Origin: Anniella stebbinsi
Taxonomy: Eukaryota; Chordata; Lepidosauria; Squamata; Anniellidae
NCBI GenBank assembly: GCA_029215795.1
Contig: JARDYH010000003.1
Location: forward strand, 32,737,001 to 32,801,000
Length of the DNA: 64,000 nt
Direction: 5' to 3'
Below the pieces are notes generated by a model, which ran no database searches, was not told the DNA's origin, and saw nothing but the letters and a program-made list of their open reading frames with translations. Both the position numbers and the translations under genes were made by a program. Positions 21,175 to 31,232 of this stretch are shown one piece after another; the stretch's first letter is position 1; every line of letters starts with the position of its first letter.

Positions 21175-21365
21175 CTTTTTTTTACTAGGATCCCAAGATA
21201 TACCAACCAGAGCCTGCAAAAAACATAGAACCAAAGAATTCTGAGCCCAGGTGTTTATTTTGAGCACCAGCACAAAACAGAGCTCACAGGCTTTGCACAC
21301 AAAAAATCCACTCCTGTTTTTTCCAAGCTTTTTCCTCTCAGTAGCATAATTTAGGGTGGCAATGG
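21175..21365 (-). repeat. Repeat shared with 25.62-25.76 kb
   Basis: AAGAATTCTGAGCCCAGG, GAGCACCAGCACA, AAAAAATCCACTCCTG and TAGCATAATTTAGG correspond in order to AAGAATTTGTTCTGAATACCAG, AAAAATCCACTCCTGG and TAGTATAATTTAAG near 25,650-25,755. The family is not recognised. Confidence 0.5.
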
Positions 21366-21439
21366 TGGCATTATTTGAGGGTCTTTTAAATGGCTTCGTG
21401 AACAACCAGGACGTCTGCAACATCTGTTGGAAATTCCAT

Positions 21440-22110
21440 CGTGAAAAGAACCACCGAATGGAATTTGAATGGTGGGGAAGTATTCAATTCATACCATGTG
21501 AGCTCCCCTCTCCACCCATGTAATTCAGCCTATAACAAACATGCCAAAACGCAAGAAGCACAAAAGCCCCAGGTAAGCAACATGATTTCTCCTTAATGTA
21601 AAGATGCCCAACATTAAACAATTGTGAGTCAGGAACTCTTGGCAATCTCCTGCAAATCACCCAGAGATCTACTGGTAGATTCAGAGGATCTACGTTCTGC
21701 CCTTCCCTGGTCTAAGAGTCCTGCACAAAGTGTGATACTTTGCCAAGCGTGCACATTGTAAAAATGAGCATGTGCAATGTACAGAAGTCCCTCATGGCAA
21801 GACTAATGAATGGCTAAGTATCCTCCTGGAAGGAGGTCTCCCAGAAGACTTGGATGAGGATGACGATGCTTATCAGATCTGCAGATAACACAAAACTAGG
21901 AGGGATCTAGGCAGGCTGGAGCACTGGGCCGAATCTAACACCGTGAGATTCAGCAGAGATGAATGTAAATTCTAGCATCTAGATACATAAAAATCAAAGA
22001 CACAAGTAGAGGATGTGGGAGACATGGCTTGGCAGCAGTACATGTGAAAAGAACTGAGGTTTCTTAGTGAATCACAAGCTAAATATGAGCCAGCAGTGCA
22101 ATGCGGTAGC
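21440..22110. other. No recognised feature
   Basis: Unique-looking sequence. A TCTTAGTGAATCACAAGCTA and ATATGAGCCAGCAGTG stretch resembles CR1 coding remnants, but too weakly to call. Confidence 0.35.
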
Positions 22111-22113
22111 TAA

Positions 22114-22469
22114 GGCTGCCTCTACAAGAGAGGTTTAAAGCTCTTTCAAGGTGCTTTAAAAATTTTACCTCTACAAGAACGGAACGCAAATCGGGCGTAG
22201 AGGCGCGTTATCTCTCCGATTATGCGCATTATTGAATGCGCGTTAAAATAGCGAGTTTTATTTTGCTCCGGCCGTTAAAGCGCATTTTGCCTATGTGAAC
22301 AAGCGCTTATGTGCATTAACTACTTGTAAAGTGCATTGTGGTCATCCGTTAATGCGCTTCGCCGCCTCTCGCCACCTCTTGTGCAGAGGTATTAGGTGTA
22401 AATGCGCTTCAGCGATTATGCGCATAATCGCCTAACCGGGCGCAAAAGCGAATCCTTGTAGAGGGAACC
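22114..22469. mobile_element. TTATGCGCATAA-type MITE, 3-bp TAA duplication
   Basis: The left end GGCTGCCTCTACAAGAG and the reverse complement of the right end, GGTTCCCTCTACAAGG, are flanked by TAA on both sides. The interior is unusually rich in GCGC-containing motifs such as GATTATGCGCATAATCGC, GCGCGTT and AATGCGCTTC. TAA targets and GG-type ends point to PIF/Harbinger. Relatives lie at 22.8-23.1 and 62.7-63.2 kb. Confidence 0.8.
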
Positions 22470-22729
22470 TAAGAAAGCGAATGCAATCTTGGGCTGCATT
22501 AACAGAAGCAGAATGTCTAGATCAATGGAAGTAAGAGTTCTGCTCTATTTTACATTAATCAGGCTGCATTGGGAATATTGTGTCCTGTTCTGGATGCCCT
22601 GTTTTAGGAAGGACTGTCCTGTGTAAAGTAGGACATATGGTGACACTAGGCCAGGGGTGCAGAACCTTTGACCTATTGGCCAAATCCGGCCTGCAGGCCA
22701 CCCTGGTTCAGCTTGTGGAGTCTTTAGGA

Positions 22730-22770
22730 GTTCTCCCAGGGGGCAGGACTTGGAGGCTGGTGACTCCGAT
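22730..22770. repeat. Fragment of the CAGTGGAGGC palindromic MITE
   Basis: TTGGAGGCTGGTGACTCCGATGTCAATG matches one arm of the family seen complete at 49,773-49,957. Confidence 0.45.
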
Positions 22771-22797
22771 GTCAATGTGGTGTCAAATCCACTCTAG

Positions 22798-23100
22798 GAC
22801 CCCTCTAGATGGGTTCCGTTTGACGCCTGGTTAGCCGATTATGCGCATAATCGCAGAAGCGCTTTATCGTAAATGCTTGTAATTGAGCGCACAACTGGTA
22901 GCCTTACCGGTTGTTTGAAATGCGCTTTACAAGTAGTTAATGCGGAGAATTGCTTGTTCACATAGGCAAAATGCGCTTTAACGGCCGGAGGAAAATAAAA
23001 CTCGCTATTTAATGCGCATTCGATAATGCGCATAATCGAATAGATAACGCGCCTCAACTCCCGATTTACGCTCCGCTCTTGTAGAGGTAAAATTTTTAAT
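22798..23100. mobile_element. TTATGCGCATAA-type MITE, right end lost
   Basis: GGACCCCTCTAGATGGG begins the copy. CCGATTATGCGCATAATCGC, TTTACAAGTAGTTAATGCG, TAACGGCCGG and TCTTGTAGAGGTAAAATTTT follow the order of the family. The terminal GAAAGAGCTTTAAACCTC part is missing on the right. More diverged than the 22.1-kb copy. Confidence 0.7.
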
Positions 23101-23279
23101 GAGGATGGGTGGCCTGTGGCTGTCTCAGCCATGTAAAGAAGAAGAAGAAAAAAGTGGTGGTGGGGATAATGGCAGGGCCAGGGCCATGCACCCTGACATC
23201 ATTTGGCCCACAGTTGGTCTGGTGGGGGGCAATTCAAGCTCCCATTGGAAAACAGTTCTGAACTCCTACCCCAAACCCT

Positions 23280-23430
23280 GAGCCAGTCACTATCCCTTAG
23301 CTTAACCTACCTCATAGGTTTGTTGTGAGGATAATACTGAGTGGTGCTGGGGAAACCTAGCATGGGTGGCATCATGAGATCCTTGGAGGAGAGATGGGAT
23401 AAAAATGTAATTAATAAAATGTCAAGATTG
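23280..23430 (+). mobile_element. GAGAGCCAGTG-type SINE 3' part
   Basis: GCCAGTCACTATCCCTTAGC, TTAACCTACCTCATAGGT, TTGTTGTGAGGATAATA and GATGGGATAAAAATGTAATT-type tail match the 3' two thirds of the SINE at 43.6 kb. Confidence 0.6.
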
Positions 23431-23705
23431 TGTCTGCACCAGATTCATAGGTTCAGTACAGCTCCTGTTCGATTTGTTCCATCATGTATGTGTGTGGGTG
23501 GGGTGGGGGTATTGTTACTTTCTATAAACTGTATTATATTAAATTCAATGCAGTGAATAGTCGGGAGGAGGAAAGTCCATTAAGAGTGCGCCTAAACAAT
23601 GCAGTGGAATCAGTGCTGGGAGGCAAAATAGAAATGGAAGAAGAAGCCAGCCAGGATTTGAAAGGGGAGTGTCTCAGAGAGGGAGGGGAGCCGAAGGAGG
23701 GAGGG

Positions 23706-23707
23706 AA

Positions 23708-23750
<43 letters not shown>
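23706..23750. repeat. (GA)n microsatellite
   Basis: About 20 GA units. It forces arginine/glutamate runs in the overlapping open frames, which are not genes. Confidence 0.95.
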
Positions 23751-23751
<1 letters not shown>

Positions 23752-24223
23752 GCTTGAGGAAGGAGGAGACAGGAGGCCAGAGATGTGTGCAGGCATGCTG
23801 AGTTTAGTGCAACGTGGGACGAGCAGGGAGAGTGGATGGGGGCACGATGAAATAACCTCTACGGGGCTCTGGCTGCAAGGCTAGAAAAGCTGAATTTGAT
23901 AGAGAAGGAGATCAGAAGCCAGTTGCATGGATTCAGGCAGAGATGATGATTCAAAGTAGGACACCAAGCCAGCAAGATGGCTGCAGCATATTCCAGAGTG
24001 CCTCCAGGCATCTGTGTCCCAGAAGAACGGGGTGGGTTTGCTTGTGTGAGCTGATCTGTATTGCTCGATAAAAGCCTGTCTCTCTCACTTTTGGATTAGA
24101 CTTCAGGCTTGGGGGATCTACTTTCTCTCTTTTTTAAAACCAGAACCCTGGGATCCAGTTTAAAATTGGAGTCTGGTGTGAACTGGTCTGGTGCAAAAGT
24201 ACACTTTGAGTACAATCCTATGT

Positions 24224-24543
24224 TAGGGTGACCAGATAAAATCCAGGTCAGGGCTCATGTAACTTTAACAGTTGTAGAGAAAGGGGAATTTCAGCCAGTG
24301 TCATTTGTATGCAATTAGTTCCTGGTGAAATTCCCTCTTCATCACAACTGTTAAAGTTGCAGGGGGCCTGTCTTCTTTTGTATCTGGTCACTCTAGTATA
24401 GTGCATGCACCTTTAACAGTTGTGATGAAGAGGGAATTTCACCAGGAATTAATTGCATACAAATGACACTGGCTGAAATTCCCTTTTCTCTACAACTGTT
24501 AAAATTACATGAGCCCTGATCTGGATTTTATCTGGTCACCCTA
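24224..24543 (+). mobile_element. Dimeric hAT-like MITE, TAGGGTGACC ends
   Basis: A 320-bp copy with ends TAGGGTGACC and GGTCACCCTA and outer segments GATAAAATCCAGGTCAGGG. The centre reads TTGTATCTGGTCACTCTAGT then ATAGTGCATGCACC, so the complete unit is on the left. The flanks TCCTATGT and ATAGGCTA do not match. Confidence 0.85.
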
Positions 24544-24645
24544 ATAGGCTATGCTTCTTTAGACAGAAAAGTGGCTGGCTGGGGCATACAGTAAGAACAT
24601 AAGAACATCAGCAGTGCCATGCTGGATCAAACCAAAATCCATCTA

Positions 24646-25273
24646 GGCCTTTATTGCACGTACCATTTCTCTCCCCCCTGCCCCCAATTGCTTCTGCGGG
24701 TCCCCCCTCCGTTTCTTATGCGAATCTAACGTTTTGAATCACACATGGTCGGTTTTGCTCTGATAACTCAACTCAGCCTGTTGAACTTGCCTGAGGCCGT
24801 TATCACATGCGTGGTTTTAAGCACACTCACAGCGACTTTGATCCACTTCTTCAGCGCGGGACTCGCATGATGTCTTCCCCCTCATGCTGTCCTCGCGCCC
24901 TGAGTGCTCCGTTTTTAGTTTCTGTTTCAATTTAACCCTGAATGGGCAAAGTCTGTTTGAAGCAAGTTCAGGCAAGTTCAACAGGCTGAACTGAAGTATC
25001 GGAGCAAAACCGGCCACGTGTGATTCAAAATGCTACACTCGCAAAGGAAACGGAGGGGAAACATGCAGAAGCAATCCTGGGGGAAAATGGTACATGTGAT
25101 AAAGGCCTGAAATGGACTTTGCTCATTTAGGGTTAAATCGAAACAGAAACTAAAAATGGAGCACTCAGGGCGTGAGAACAGCACGAGGGGAATGACATCA
25201 TGCGAATCCTACGCTGAAGAAGTGGATCAAAGTCATGGTGAGTGTGCTCAAAACCGCGCATGTGATAATGCCC
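24646..25273. mobile_element. Outer Harbinger-like MITE, 3-bp CTA duplication, interrupted
   Basis: The ends are GGCCTTTATTGCACG and, reverse-complemented, GGGCATTATCACATGCG. CTA flanks both sides within CR1. Subtracting the inner element and its duplication leaves 312 bp, nearly the inner copy's length. The outer copy is in reverse orientation relative to the inner one. Non-coding. Confidence 0.85.
24795..25107. mobile_element. Inner copy of the same MITE, 3-bp TGA duplication
   Basis: The ends GGCCGTTATCACATGCG and, reverse-complemented, GGCCTTTATCACATGTA are flanked by TGA on both sides. Its two halves are reverse complements of the outer copy's two halves. At 313 bp it is a full copy inserted into another member of its own family. 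Confidence 0.85.
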
Positions 25274-25624
25274 CTAGTCCAGCACTCTGTTCACACAATG
25301 GCCAGCCAGCTCTCGACCAGATACTCACAAGCAGGTCATGTTGCAACAGCACCCTTCCTCCCATGTTCCCCAGCAACTGGCTTACTGCATCTGATCCTGG
25401 AGGGAGCACATAGCCATCAGGACTAGGAGCCATTGATAGCCTTCTTCTCCAGGAATTTATCCAACCCCCTTTTAAAGCCATCTAAATTGGTGGCCGTCAC
25501 TGCTTCTTATGGTAGCAAATCCCATAGTTTAACTATGCACTGTGTGAAGAAGTTCTTTCTTTGATCTCCAGTGAGTTGTAGGAGTTATTTCTGTCTAAAC
25601 ACACACAGGACTGCATCCTTAGAA

Positions 25625-25760
25625 TTAAAGAAGAAAAATAACAAACCCTGAACCCAAGAATTTGTTCTGAATACCAGAAAGTTCACAATCCTTCCATGCA
25701 AAAATCCACTCCTGGTTAGTCTCCCCCAAAATTCTCCATTTCAATAGTATAATTTAAGTC
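25625..25760 (-). repeat. Repeat shared with 21.18-21.36 kb
   Basis: See the blocks listed for the 21-kb copy. The shared core is AAAAATCCACTCCTG. Confidence 0.5.
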
Positions 25761-26184
25761 ACAGCAGGGAGCAATTGGGTAGGAAGTAATTTTGTTGGTG
25801 CTATTGTTAATTGGGAGTCAGACATCCTTGTCAGAGACAGAGTTCTAGACAGTGAATTTGTGATGGAAGTCTAGACTGCATGGTAAATTGCCTGTCTGAT
25901 GTGAAGGTTTCAGATATCATGTGTCATCTAGATAGCCTGGTAGAGAGTGCTGGGGTGCAGTTAGTGGCCATTGTTCATTTTGTAGTTGTGAGGTCCTGGT
26001 AGCCAAATTTAGGTTTCTAGGTAGGAGGTTGAAAACCAGGACCTCCAAGATAGCTTACTCTGAAATGCTACCTGTCCCACATGCAGGGCCAGCTAGACAG
26101 GCGAATATGTGACAATAGTGTAGGGAGGAGACGTATAAATGTGTTAGCCACTGGGGAACATTTTGGGACCAAGTGGGCCTGTAC

Positions 26185-26355
26185 TAGGGTGACCATATGA
26201 AAAGGAGGACAGGGCTCCTGTATCTTTAACAGTTGTATAGAAAAGGGAATTTCAACAGGTGTCATTTGTATGCATGCAGCACCTGGTGAAATTCCCTCTT
26301 CGTCACAACAGTTAAAGCTGCAGGAGCCCTGCCCTCTTTTGTATCTGGTCACTTT
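26185..26355 (+). mobile_element. Monomeric unit of the dimer MITE
   Basis: A 171-bp element from TAGGGTGACCATATG to TATCTGGTCACTTTA with its own inverted ends, GGAGGACAGGGCTCC against GGAGCCCTGCCCTC. Internally TTAACAGTTGTATAGAAAAG pairs imperfectly with CTTCGTCACAACAGTTAA. It contains the HphI-like TATGCATGCAGCACC core where dimers have TATGCAATTAGTTCC. It appears to be the building block of the 320-bp copies. Confidence 0.8.
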
Positions 26356-26639
26356 AGCTAAAGAGGGTCGTAGCTATGCTGGTTACCATTTAGACTTGGT
26401 GCTCCCTTTCCTGACCTGCAGCCTATATTCCATCCAGGCTTCTATTATTGTGGTTTTGAATTGATTAGCAATCATTTTAGAGAGGATAATCGCCAACCTC
26501 TGGGTTTGGAGTCCAACATATAGATAACTAGCTGTCCTGCAATTTTGCCCATCTAGCAGTGGGCACTTTGGAGGGGGAGGGAGGCAGGCTGGGGCGGCTA
26601 TAGGAAAAGTTGTATGGCCACAGCACCACTCTCCTTTCC

Positions 26640-26756
26640 TCCTTGCCGTTGGGAACCTGTAGATTATAGTAGTTGTAGTCCAAACTGGGTGGGGATGATA
26701 GGAGTTGTAATTCAACAGCTCTGGAGGGTACCAGGCTGTGGAAGGCTGGTTTAGGG
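26640..26756. mobile_element. CTCCAGATGT palindromic MITE, diverged
   Basis: TATAGTAGTTGTAGTCCAAA and GATGATAGGAGTTGTAATTC, followed by CTCTGGAGGGTACCAGG and GGAAGGCTGG. Both arms are recognisable. Confidence 0.6.
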
Positions 26757-27216
26757 ATTCTGCCATGCTCCCTTCACTCTTGAGAAAATCAGCCAATTTC
26801 TTCCTGGGCAAGGGGTGGCAATCGGATCCAAACCTTTTATTTGTAAATGAAGAGAAACAGCATCAAAGCAACTTTAAATTGTTTTTAGAGATGGAGACAG
26901 AATAAATTATGCATTCAGTGCTTGAGCCAACAGCTGCTGATGAGTCTCTCACCTAGGTGCAGAGAAGGTGATAGTCAGTTGTAGGATGCTACTGAAGACA
27001 GCAGGCAGAAAGAGAATGAGAATGCAGGCAAGGCACATGTGTTTGATCTTTATTTTCGAGGCACAACGATCTCCATCAATAGGGGAAGGGGACTATCACA
27101 GCATATTGCTGGAGCCATTACAACACAGGACAAGAATCCTAAAACTGGGAGGACAGGGTGCTCATTTTTTAACCTACCACACCTCAGAAGGTATATCCAC
27201 ATTATGGATATTTTTT

Positions 27217-27420
27217 CATTCATTTATTTGATTGGTATATTACCCAACTGGTAAATGCTCACAAGGCAGTTTACAATCATAAAACCAACCAACAACTACA
27301 AAATAATCATGAATGAATAAATAAAACAACAACACAAGTATCAAAATAACACAATAATAAACATTAAAAACATTGGAAATATTAAAAACATTGAAGAGCC
27401 AGCAGTAAAATGAATAAAGC
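27217..27420 (-). mobile_element. L2-like LINE 3' tail, minus strand
   Basis: CATTTATTTGATTGGTATAT, TACCCAACTGGTAAATGCTC and AGGCAGTTTACAATCATAAA, followed by A-rich sequence with repeated AAAACATT. This is the reverse complement of the L2-like ending with TAAAC...GCC..TGGG. Confidence 0.55.
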
Positions 27421-27525
27421 ATCAGACTAAAGGTTAGATGTTTGGTTAAAGAGGAATGTCTTAACCTGGCATCTAAATGTATACAGTGAAGAAACCAGAG
27501 AGATCTCCCTGGAAAGGGCACACCA

Positions 27526-27545
27526 TAGATAGGTAGGTAGATAGA

Positions 27546-27595
<50 letters not shown>

Positions 27596-27597
27596 GG
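27526..27597. repeat. (GATA)n(GACA)n compound microsatellite
   Basis: TAGATAGG and GATA units pass directly into about nine GACA units. GATA/GACA arrays are known to accumulate in squamate genomes, in places on sex chromosomes. One short array says nothing about chromosome identity. Confidence 0.95.
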
Positions 27598-27736
27598 TGG
27601 CCATGTATATTACTTCATTTATGTCAATGTGTTGTAAACCAGCCCTGCTGCATTTGAGGCCCGCTGTGTTCATTCTTCCACATGGTGCCTTGACATGTGT
27701 CCCATAGCCCTGCCCTTACAGCAACACTGGCACCAG

Positions 27737-27895
27737 CCAGTGAAGGGTGGTGGCTCTGCTATCAGTGGGTCGGTGAATCCACTCCAGGTTTCAGTTGCAC
27801 CTTGGATAACTCCTTTAGAGTTCTGACTGGTTCTCACTGAAACCTGGAGTGGATTTACTGCCCCACTGACATCGGAACCACCAGCCTTGACTGGT
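27737..27895. mobile_element. CAGTGGAGGC palindromic MITE, diverged
   Basis: GGTGGTGGCTCTGCTATCAG and GTGAATCCACTCCAGGTTTC face GAAACCTGGAGTGGATTTAC and CATCGGAACCACCAGCC, around TAACTCCTTTAGAGTTCTGA. The outer bases are decayed. Confidence 0.7.
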
Positions 27896-28594
27896 ACCAC
27901 TTACAGTTTCCCCATGATCCCCAAAGGTTCAGTCTTGCTTGGATGACCACATCCAGATCAGGGTAGCCCAATCTAGCGAAAGGCAGTATGTGCTACAAAG
28001 GCCACCTGCCTATCCAGCAGAAAAGATGGCTAGAAGAGCACCCTAAATCTGTGAACACACTCTTTAAGGCAAAAGCTCATAAAGGACTGATGGGATGCTT
28101 CTGCCCTGGACTGAGAGGTCATTAAGCAACAGCACTGCTGCGTTACCTGGTTTGAGATTCCATTGATTAGCTTTCATCCGGCTCATCACTGATTCCAAGC
28201 ACCTCTTCAGGACATCCACGAGTTGCCCTCTCTCAGGCTTTTTCTTTTAAGAATGCCAGAATAAATTTCAGCCACTTTGGGGTTTCCCCTTTTAGCACTT
28301 CATTCAGTGGGTCAGTGAATGTTTATTCATCTGACATGCATGCAACAGTCAGTCATCTTTATTTGCAGTCAACAGACCATTAGTACAGTATACGGCACAA
28401 TTTATAAAATTTAGCTAAGTTTAAAAACATAATATATGTTTGTACATGCATGCAACAAATCCCATAATACAAAAGCAGACGACTGGATTAGCAGTGTTTC
28501 AGAGTGGAAGAAGTCAGACTGGCTTCATTTATCTTTACTCCAGCTGTTTTAAAACCTATCTGATAAAAAGATATGGCAACTTTAGTGTATATAC

Positions 28595-29240
28595 ATGCCT
28601 TAGTTATATCCCGTTTGGATTACTGTCTGTAACACACCTTTCGTTGGGCTCCCTTTGAAGAGTGTTCGGAAACTTCAACTGGTTCAAAGAGCTGCAGCCA
28701 GATTGTTGACCAGGGCTGGTTATAGGGAGCATACAACTCCTCTGTTAAAACAGCTCCACTGGCTTCTGGTCTGTTTCTAGGCACAATTCAAAGTGCTGGT
28801 TATCACCTATAAAGCCCTATACAGCTTGGGTCAAGGTTATCTGAAAGGCCACATTCTCCCATATGAGCCTGCCCATGCCCTGAGATCTTCAGGGTAGGAC
28901 TTTCTCTCAGTCCCACCATCATTGCAGGCACACATGGTGGAAACACGGGAGAGGGCCTTCTTTGTGGCTGCTCCAAGGCTCTGGAATACAGAGACCAGGC
29001 TGGTTCCCTCTGTGCTATACTTCCGGATGCAGGCAAAAACTTTATTTATTCTTTTGGAAATCCTCAGGACCTGTGTTAATGTATGTTTTTTGTTTTAATC
29101 TGTTACTGTTTTTAATTTTTTAAAAATGTTTTTAATTTTATTATACATTGAATTCTATTTTAATTTTTGTAAACTTATATTTATATGTTTTAGTTGTACA
29201 TGTTTTAATCTTGTAAACCTCCTTGAGTCCCAGGGATATA

Positions 29241-29274
<34 letters not shown>

Positions 29275-29275
29275 C
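28595..29275 (+). pseudogene. L2-like LINE, ORF2 C-terminal remnant and 3' tail
   Basis: Translations in shifting frames give LDYC, then PLKSVRKLQLVQRAAARLLT, LLKQLHWLLVCF and FKVLVITYKALYSLG, a sequence order typical of the C-terminal part of L2/CR1-type reverse-transcriptase proteins. Frameshifts and stops break it, including a change of frame around 28,630. The 3' tail CTTGTAAACCTCCTTGAGTC with AGGGATATAAATAATAAT leads into an AAT array. Whether L2 or another CR1-group clade is uncertain. Confidence 0.75.
29241..29274. repeat. (AAT)n LINE tail
   Basis: About ten AAT units directly after the LINE-like end. Confidence 0.9.
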
Positions 29276-29517
29276 ACAAACATCTTTGTGTACCCCCATG
29301 CACATTTATTTTGTAAGTTAACAGTGAATACAAGAGCAGATAATGAAATCCGATGGAACAAACTATTAGAAATGGAAAGACTGCAGTTGAAATAAATGGA
29401 TCTCCTCTCTTTTCCTTCCTAATAACTTTGTGTTTTATCCTGATCTGTTACATATATGCCTTACAGGCGCATGAGAGGCATCCCCCCTTTTTTCCCACCT
29501 TGGCAGCAAGTCTATAT

Positions 29518-29625
29518 CAGCCTTCCCCAAACTGGTGCTCTCCAGATGTGTGGGACCACAACTCCCAGGGATTATGTAGTCCAACATATCTGGAGGGCAC
29601 CAGGTTGAGGGAGGGGAAGGTGCTC
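29518..29625. mobile_element. CTCCAGATGT palindromic MITE
   Basis: CAGCCTTCCCCAAACTGGTG and CTCTCCAGATGTGTGGGACC face GTAGTCCAACATATCTGGAG and GGCACCAGGTTGAGGGAGG. A compact hairpin copy. Confidence 0.75.
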
Positions 29626-29657
29626 TGTTTTTTGTTACGACAATGAAGTATTATATT

Positions 29658-30321
29658 TAGGGGTGTGCATGCCAAAAAATATAATCGTTTATCGTTATCG
29701 TCATTTCGGACCAAAAAAATTATCATCTTTATTCATATCGTAGGTGAACCGTATCGTCTTCATGATAATTATCATGAAAAAATGATATTTTTTGCAGTCC
29801 TATTTTTAAAGAAAAAAATGCCTATAACTTCTGTATTTTAAAATTTAGAGGCTTGAAACTTGGTCACAGTGCTTATGGGGTATGCCTAAGTATGTGTATA
29901 ACATTTGAGATCGATCCCTCCAACCCTCGATTTTATATGAATTTTTTAAAGATCGTTTCCGTTCTGACAGGTCTGAATGAACGCACGTGGCGAGCTGTCA
30001 TTCTGATCTGTCAGAACTGAAACGATCATTAATAAATTCATATAAAATTGAGAGTTGGAGGGATTGATCTCAAATTTCATACACATACTTAGGCATAGCC
30101 CATAAGCACTGTGACCAAGTTTCAAGCCTCTAACTTTTAAAATACAGAAGTTATAGGTATATTTATATGGCAGTCTGATAAAACGATAAAATCGTCCAAA
30201 AATTATCGTCTCCGATGATTATCATAGGTTTTTCTATCGTATAGTCATCGTTAAACACATGCACGATAATGACCTTATCGTATCGTTATCGTACATTTTA
30301 ACGATATGCTACACATCCCTT
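29658..30321. mobile_element. 664-bp foldback hAT-like element, 8-bp ATTATATT duplication
   Basis: The ends are TAGGGGTGTGCATG and ACACATCCCTT. ATTATATT flanks both sides exactly. The subterminal zones are arrays of ATCGTTATCG, ATCGT and GATAAT motifs. Long inner arms pair, for example GAAACTTGGTCACAGTGCTT against AAGCACTGTGACCAAGTTTC, with a centre near 29,990. TATAACTT...TATTTTAAA...GAAACTTGG is also shared with the 3.2-kb palindrome. No coding capacity. Confidence 0.85.
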
Positions 30322-30514
30322 ATTATATTCAGTAATTCAACCAGTATGTGCCACAATGAACAGACACAAAAAAACAATCAGGAATTCTATTGCTTAAAAA
30401 CTGAGACAAATGATTTCCTCCCTCAGCTTATAAAAGCATCTCTTCAAGAATCATTGTTATCCTGGCCAAAGAGAGAGTGAAAAAAGGGAAGGGATCAGGA
30501 AGTGACTTTTCAGA

Positions 30515-30622
30515 TCAGCCTTCCTTACCCTTATGTATCACAGTACAACTCCCATAAGCCCCAACCAGCACGGCCACTTCTCTACCTGGTGCCCTCTAGA
30601 TGTCAGTGGGCTATGACTCCAC
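30515..30622. mobile_element. CTCCAGATGT palindromic MITE, diverged
   Basis: CAGCCTTCCTTACCC, ACAACTCCCATAAGCCCCAA and CTACCTGGTGCCCTCTAGAT are present, so two left-arm-like segments occur in tandem instead of a clean hairpin. Confidence 0.5.
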
Positions 30623-31012
30623 TGCAAAGTACGCAAACTCCATGTTAGGCATTATTAAAAAATAAATTGAGAATAAAACTGCCAGCATCATACTGCTTTT
30701 GTAGAAATATATGGTGTGACAACACTTGAAATACTGTGTGCACCTAAAATAAAAATAGTAGAGCTGGAATAAGTGCAGAAACGGGAAACTAAAATTATCA
30801 AGGCACTGGAGCATCTCCCCTATGAGGGAAAGTTACAACAGCTGGGATTGTTTAGCTTTGAAAAAAGGAGTCCAAGGGGAGACATGATAGAGGTGTACAA
30901 AATTATGCACAGTGTGGAGAATGTGGATAGGGAGACATTTTTCTCCCTCTCCTATAATACTAGAACCCAAAGGGGTCATCCCATGAAGCTGATTGGTGGG
31001 AGGTTCTTTCTG
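30623..31012 (+). pseudogene. CR1 ORF2 C-terminal remnant
   Basis: The plus strand encodes VQKRETKIIKALEHLPYEGK, then LGLFSFEKRSPRGDMIEVYK, IMHSVENVDRETFF and TRTQRGHPMKLIGGRF, the conserved C-terminal stretch of CR1 ORF2. Upstream AATTGAGAATAAAACTGCCA and ACACTTGAAATACTGTGTGC are earlier ORF2 codons broken by small indels. The copy ends in a pyrimidine-rich tandem tract. No reverse-transcriptase catalytic core is present. Confidence 0.85.
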
Positions 31013-31121
31013 CTCTTTCTTTTTGTCTTCTTTCTGCTCTTTCTTTTTGTCTTCCTCCCTCCCTTTCTCCCATTAGTTCTAATTAGAAGAGGAGGAGGAG
31101 GAGGAGGAGGAGGAGGAGGAT
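31006..31121. repeat. TTTCTGCTCTTTCTTTTTGTC tandem and (GGA)n
   Basis: A pyrimidine-rich unit of about 25 bp is repeated twice at 31,008-31,056, followed by a C/T tract and a GGA run at about 31,088-31,120. Strand asymmetry is strong: pyrimidine-rich, then purine-rich on the same strand. Confidence 0.85.
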
Positions 31122-31232
31122 GCCAGGACTGGCATAATAGCCCCATTCTGAGGGTGTGTCTGGAGAATATGGGGGATTTAGATCCTGTGAATCCCAAGCC
31201 TTGCCTGCTCTTCCGTTGACCCTGCCTGACCT

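Larger units (their letters stand above)
24598..25615 (-). mobile_element. CR1 LINE 3' end, split by nested MITEs
   Basis: ATAAGAACATCAGCAGTGCC and CATGCTGGATCAAACC lie left of the insertion. AGTCCAGCACTCTGTTCACA, CCAGGAATTTATCCAACCCC and AACTATGCACTGTGTGAAGAA lie to the right. Removing the insertion restores CCATCTAGTCCAGC, the usual CR1 order. The right part includes the end of the ORF2-derived region. Confidence 0.8.

Noticed and set aside
23484..23884. Arginine/glutamate-rich protein
   Set aside because: The residues come from a GA microsatellite read in two frames.
27526..27597. Sex-chromosome signature
   Set aside because: A single short GATA/GACA array is found on many chromosomes and is not informative on its own.
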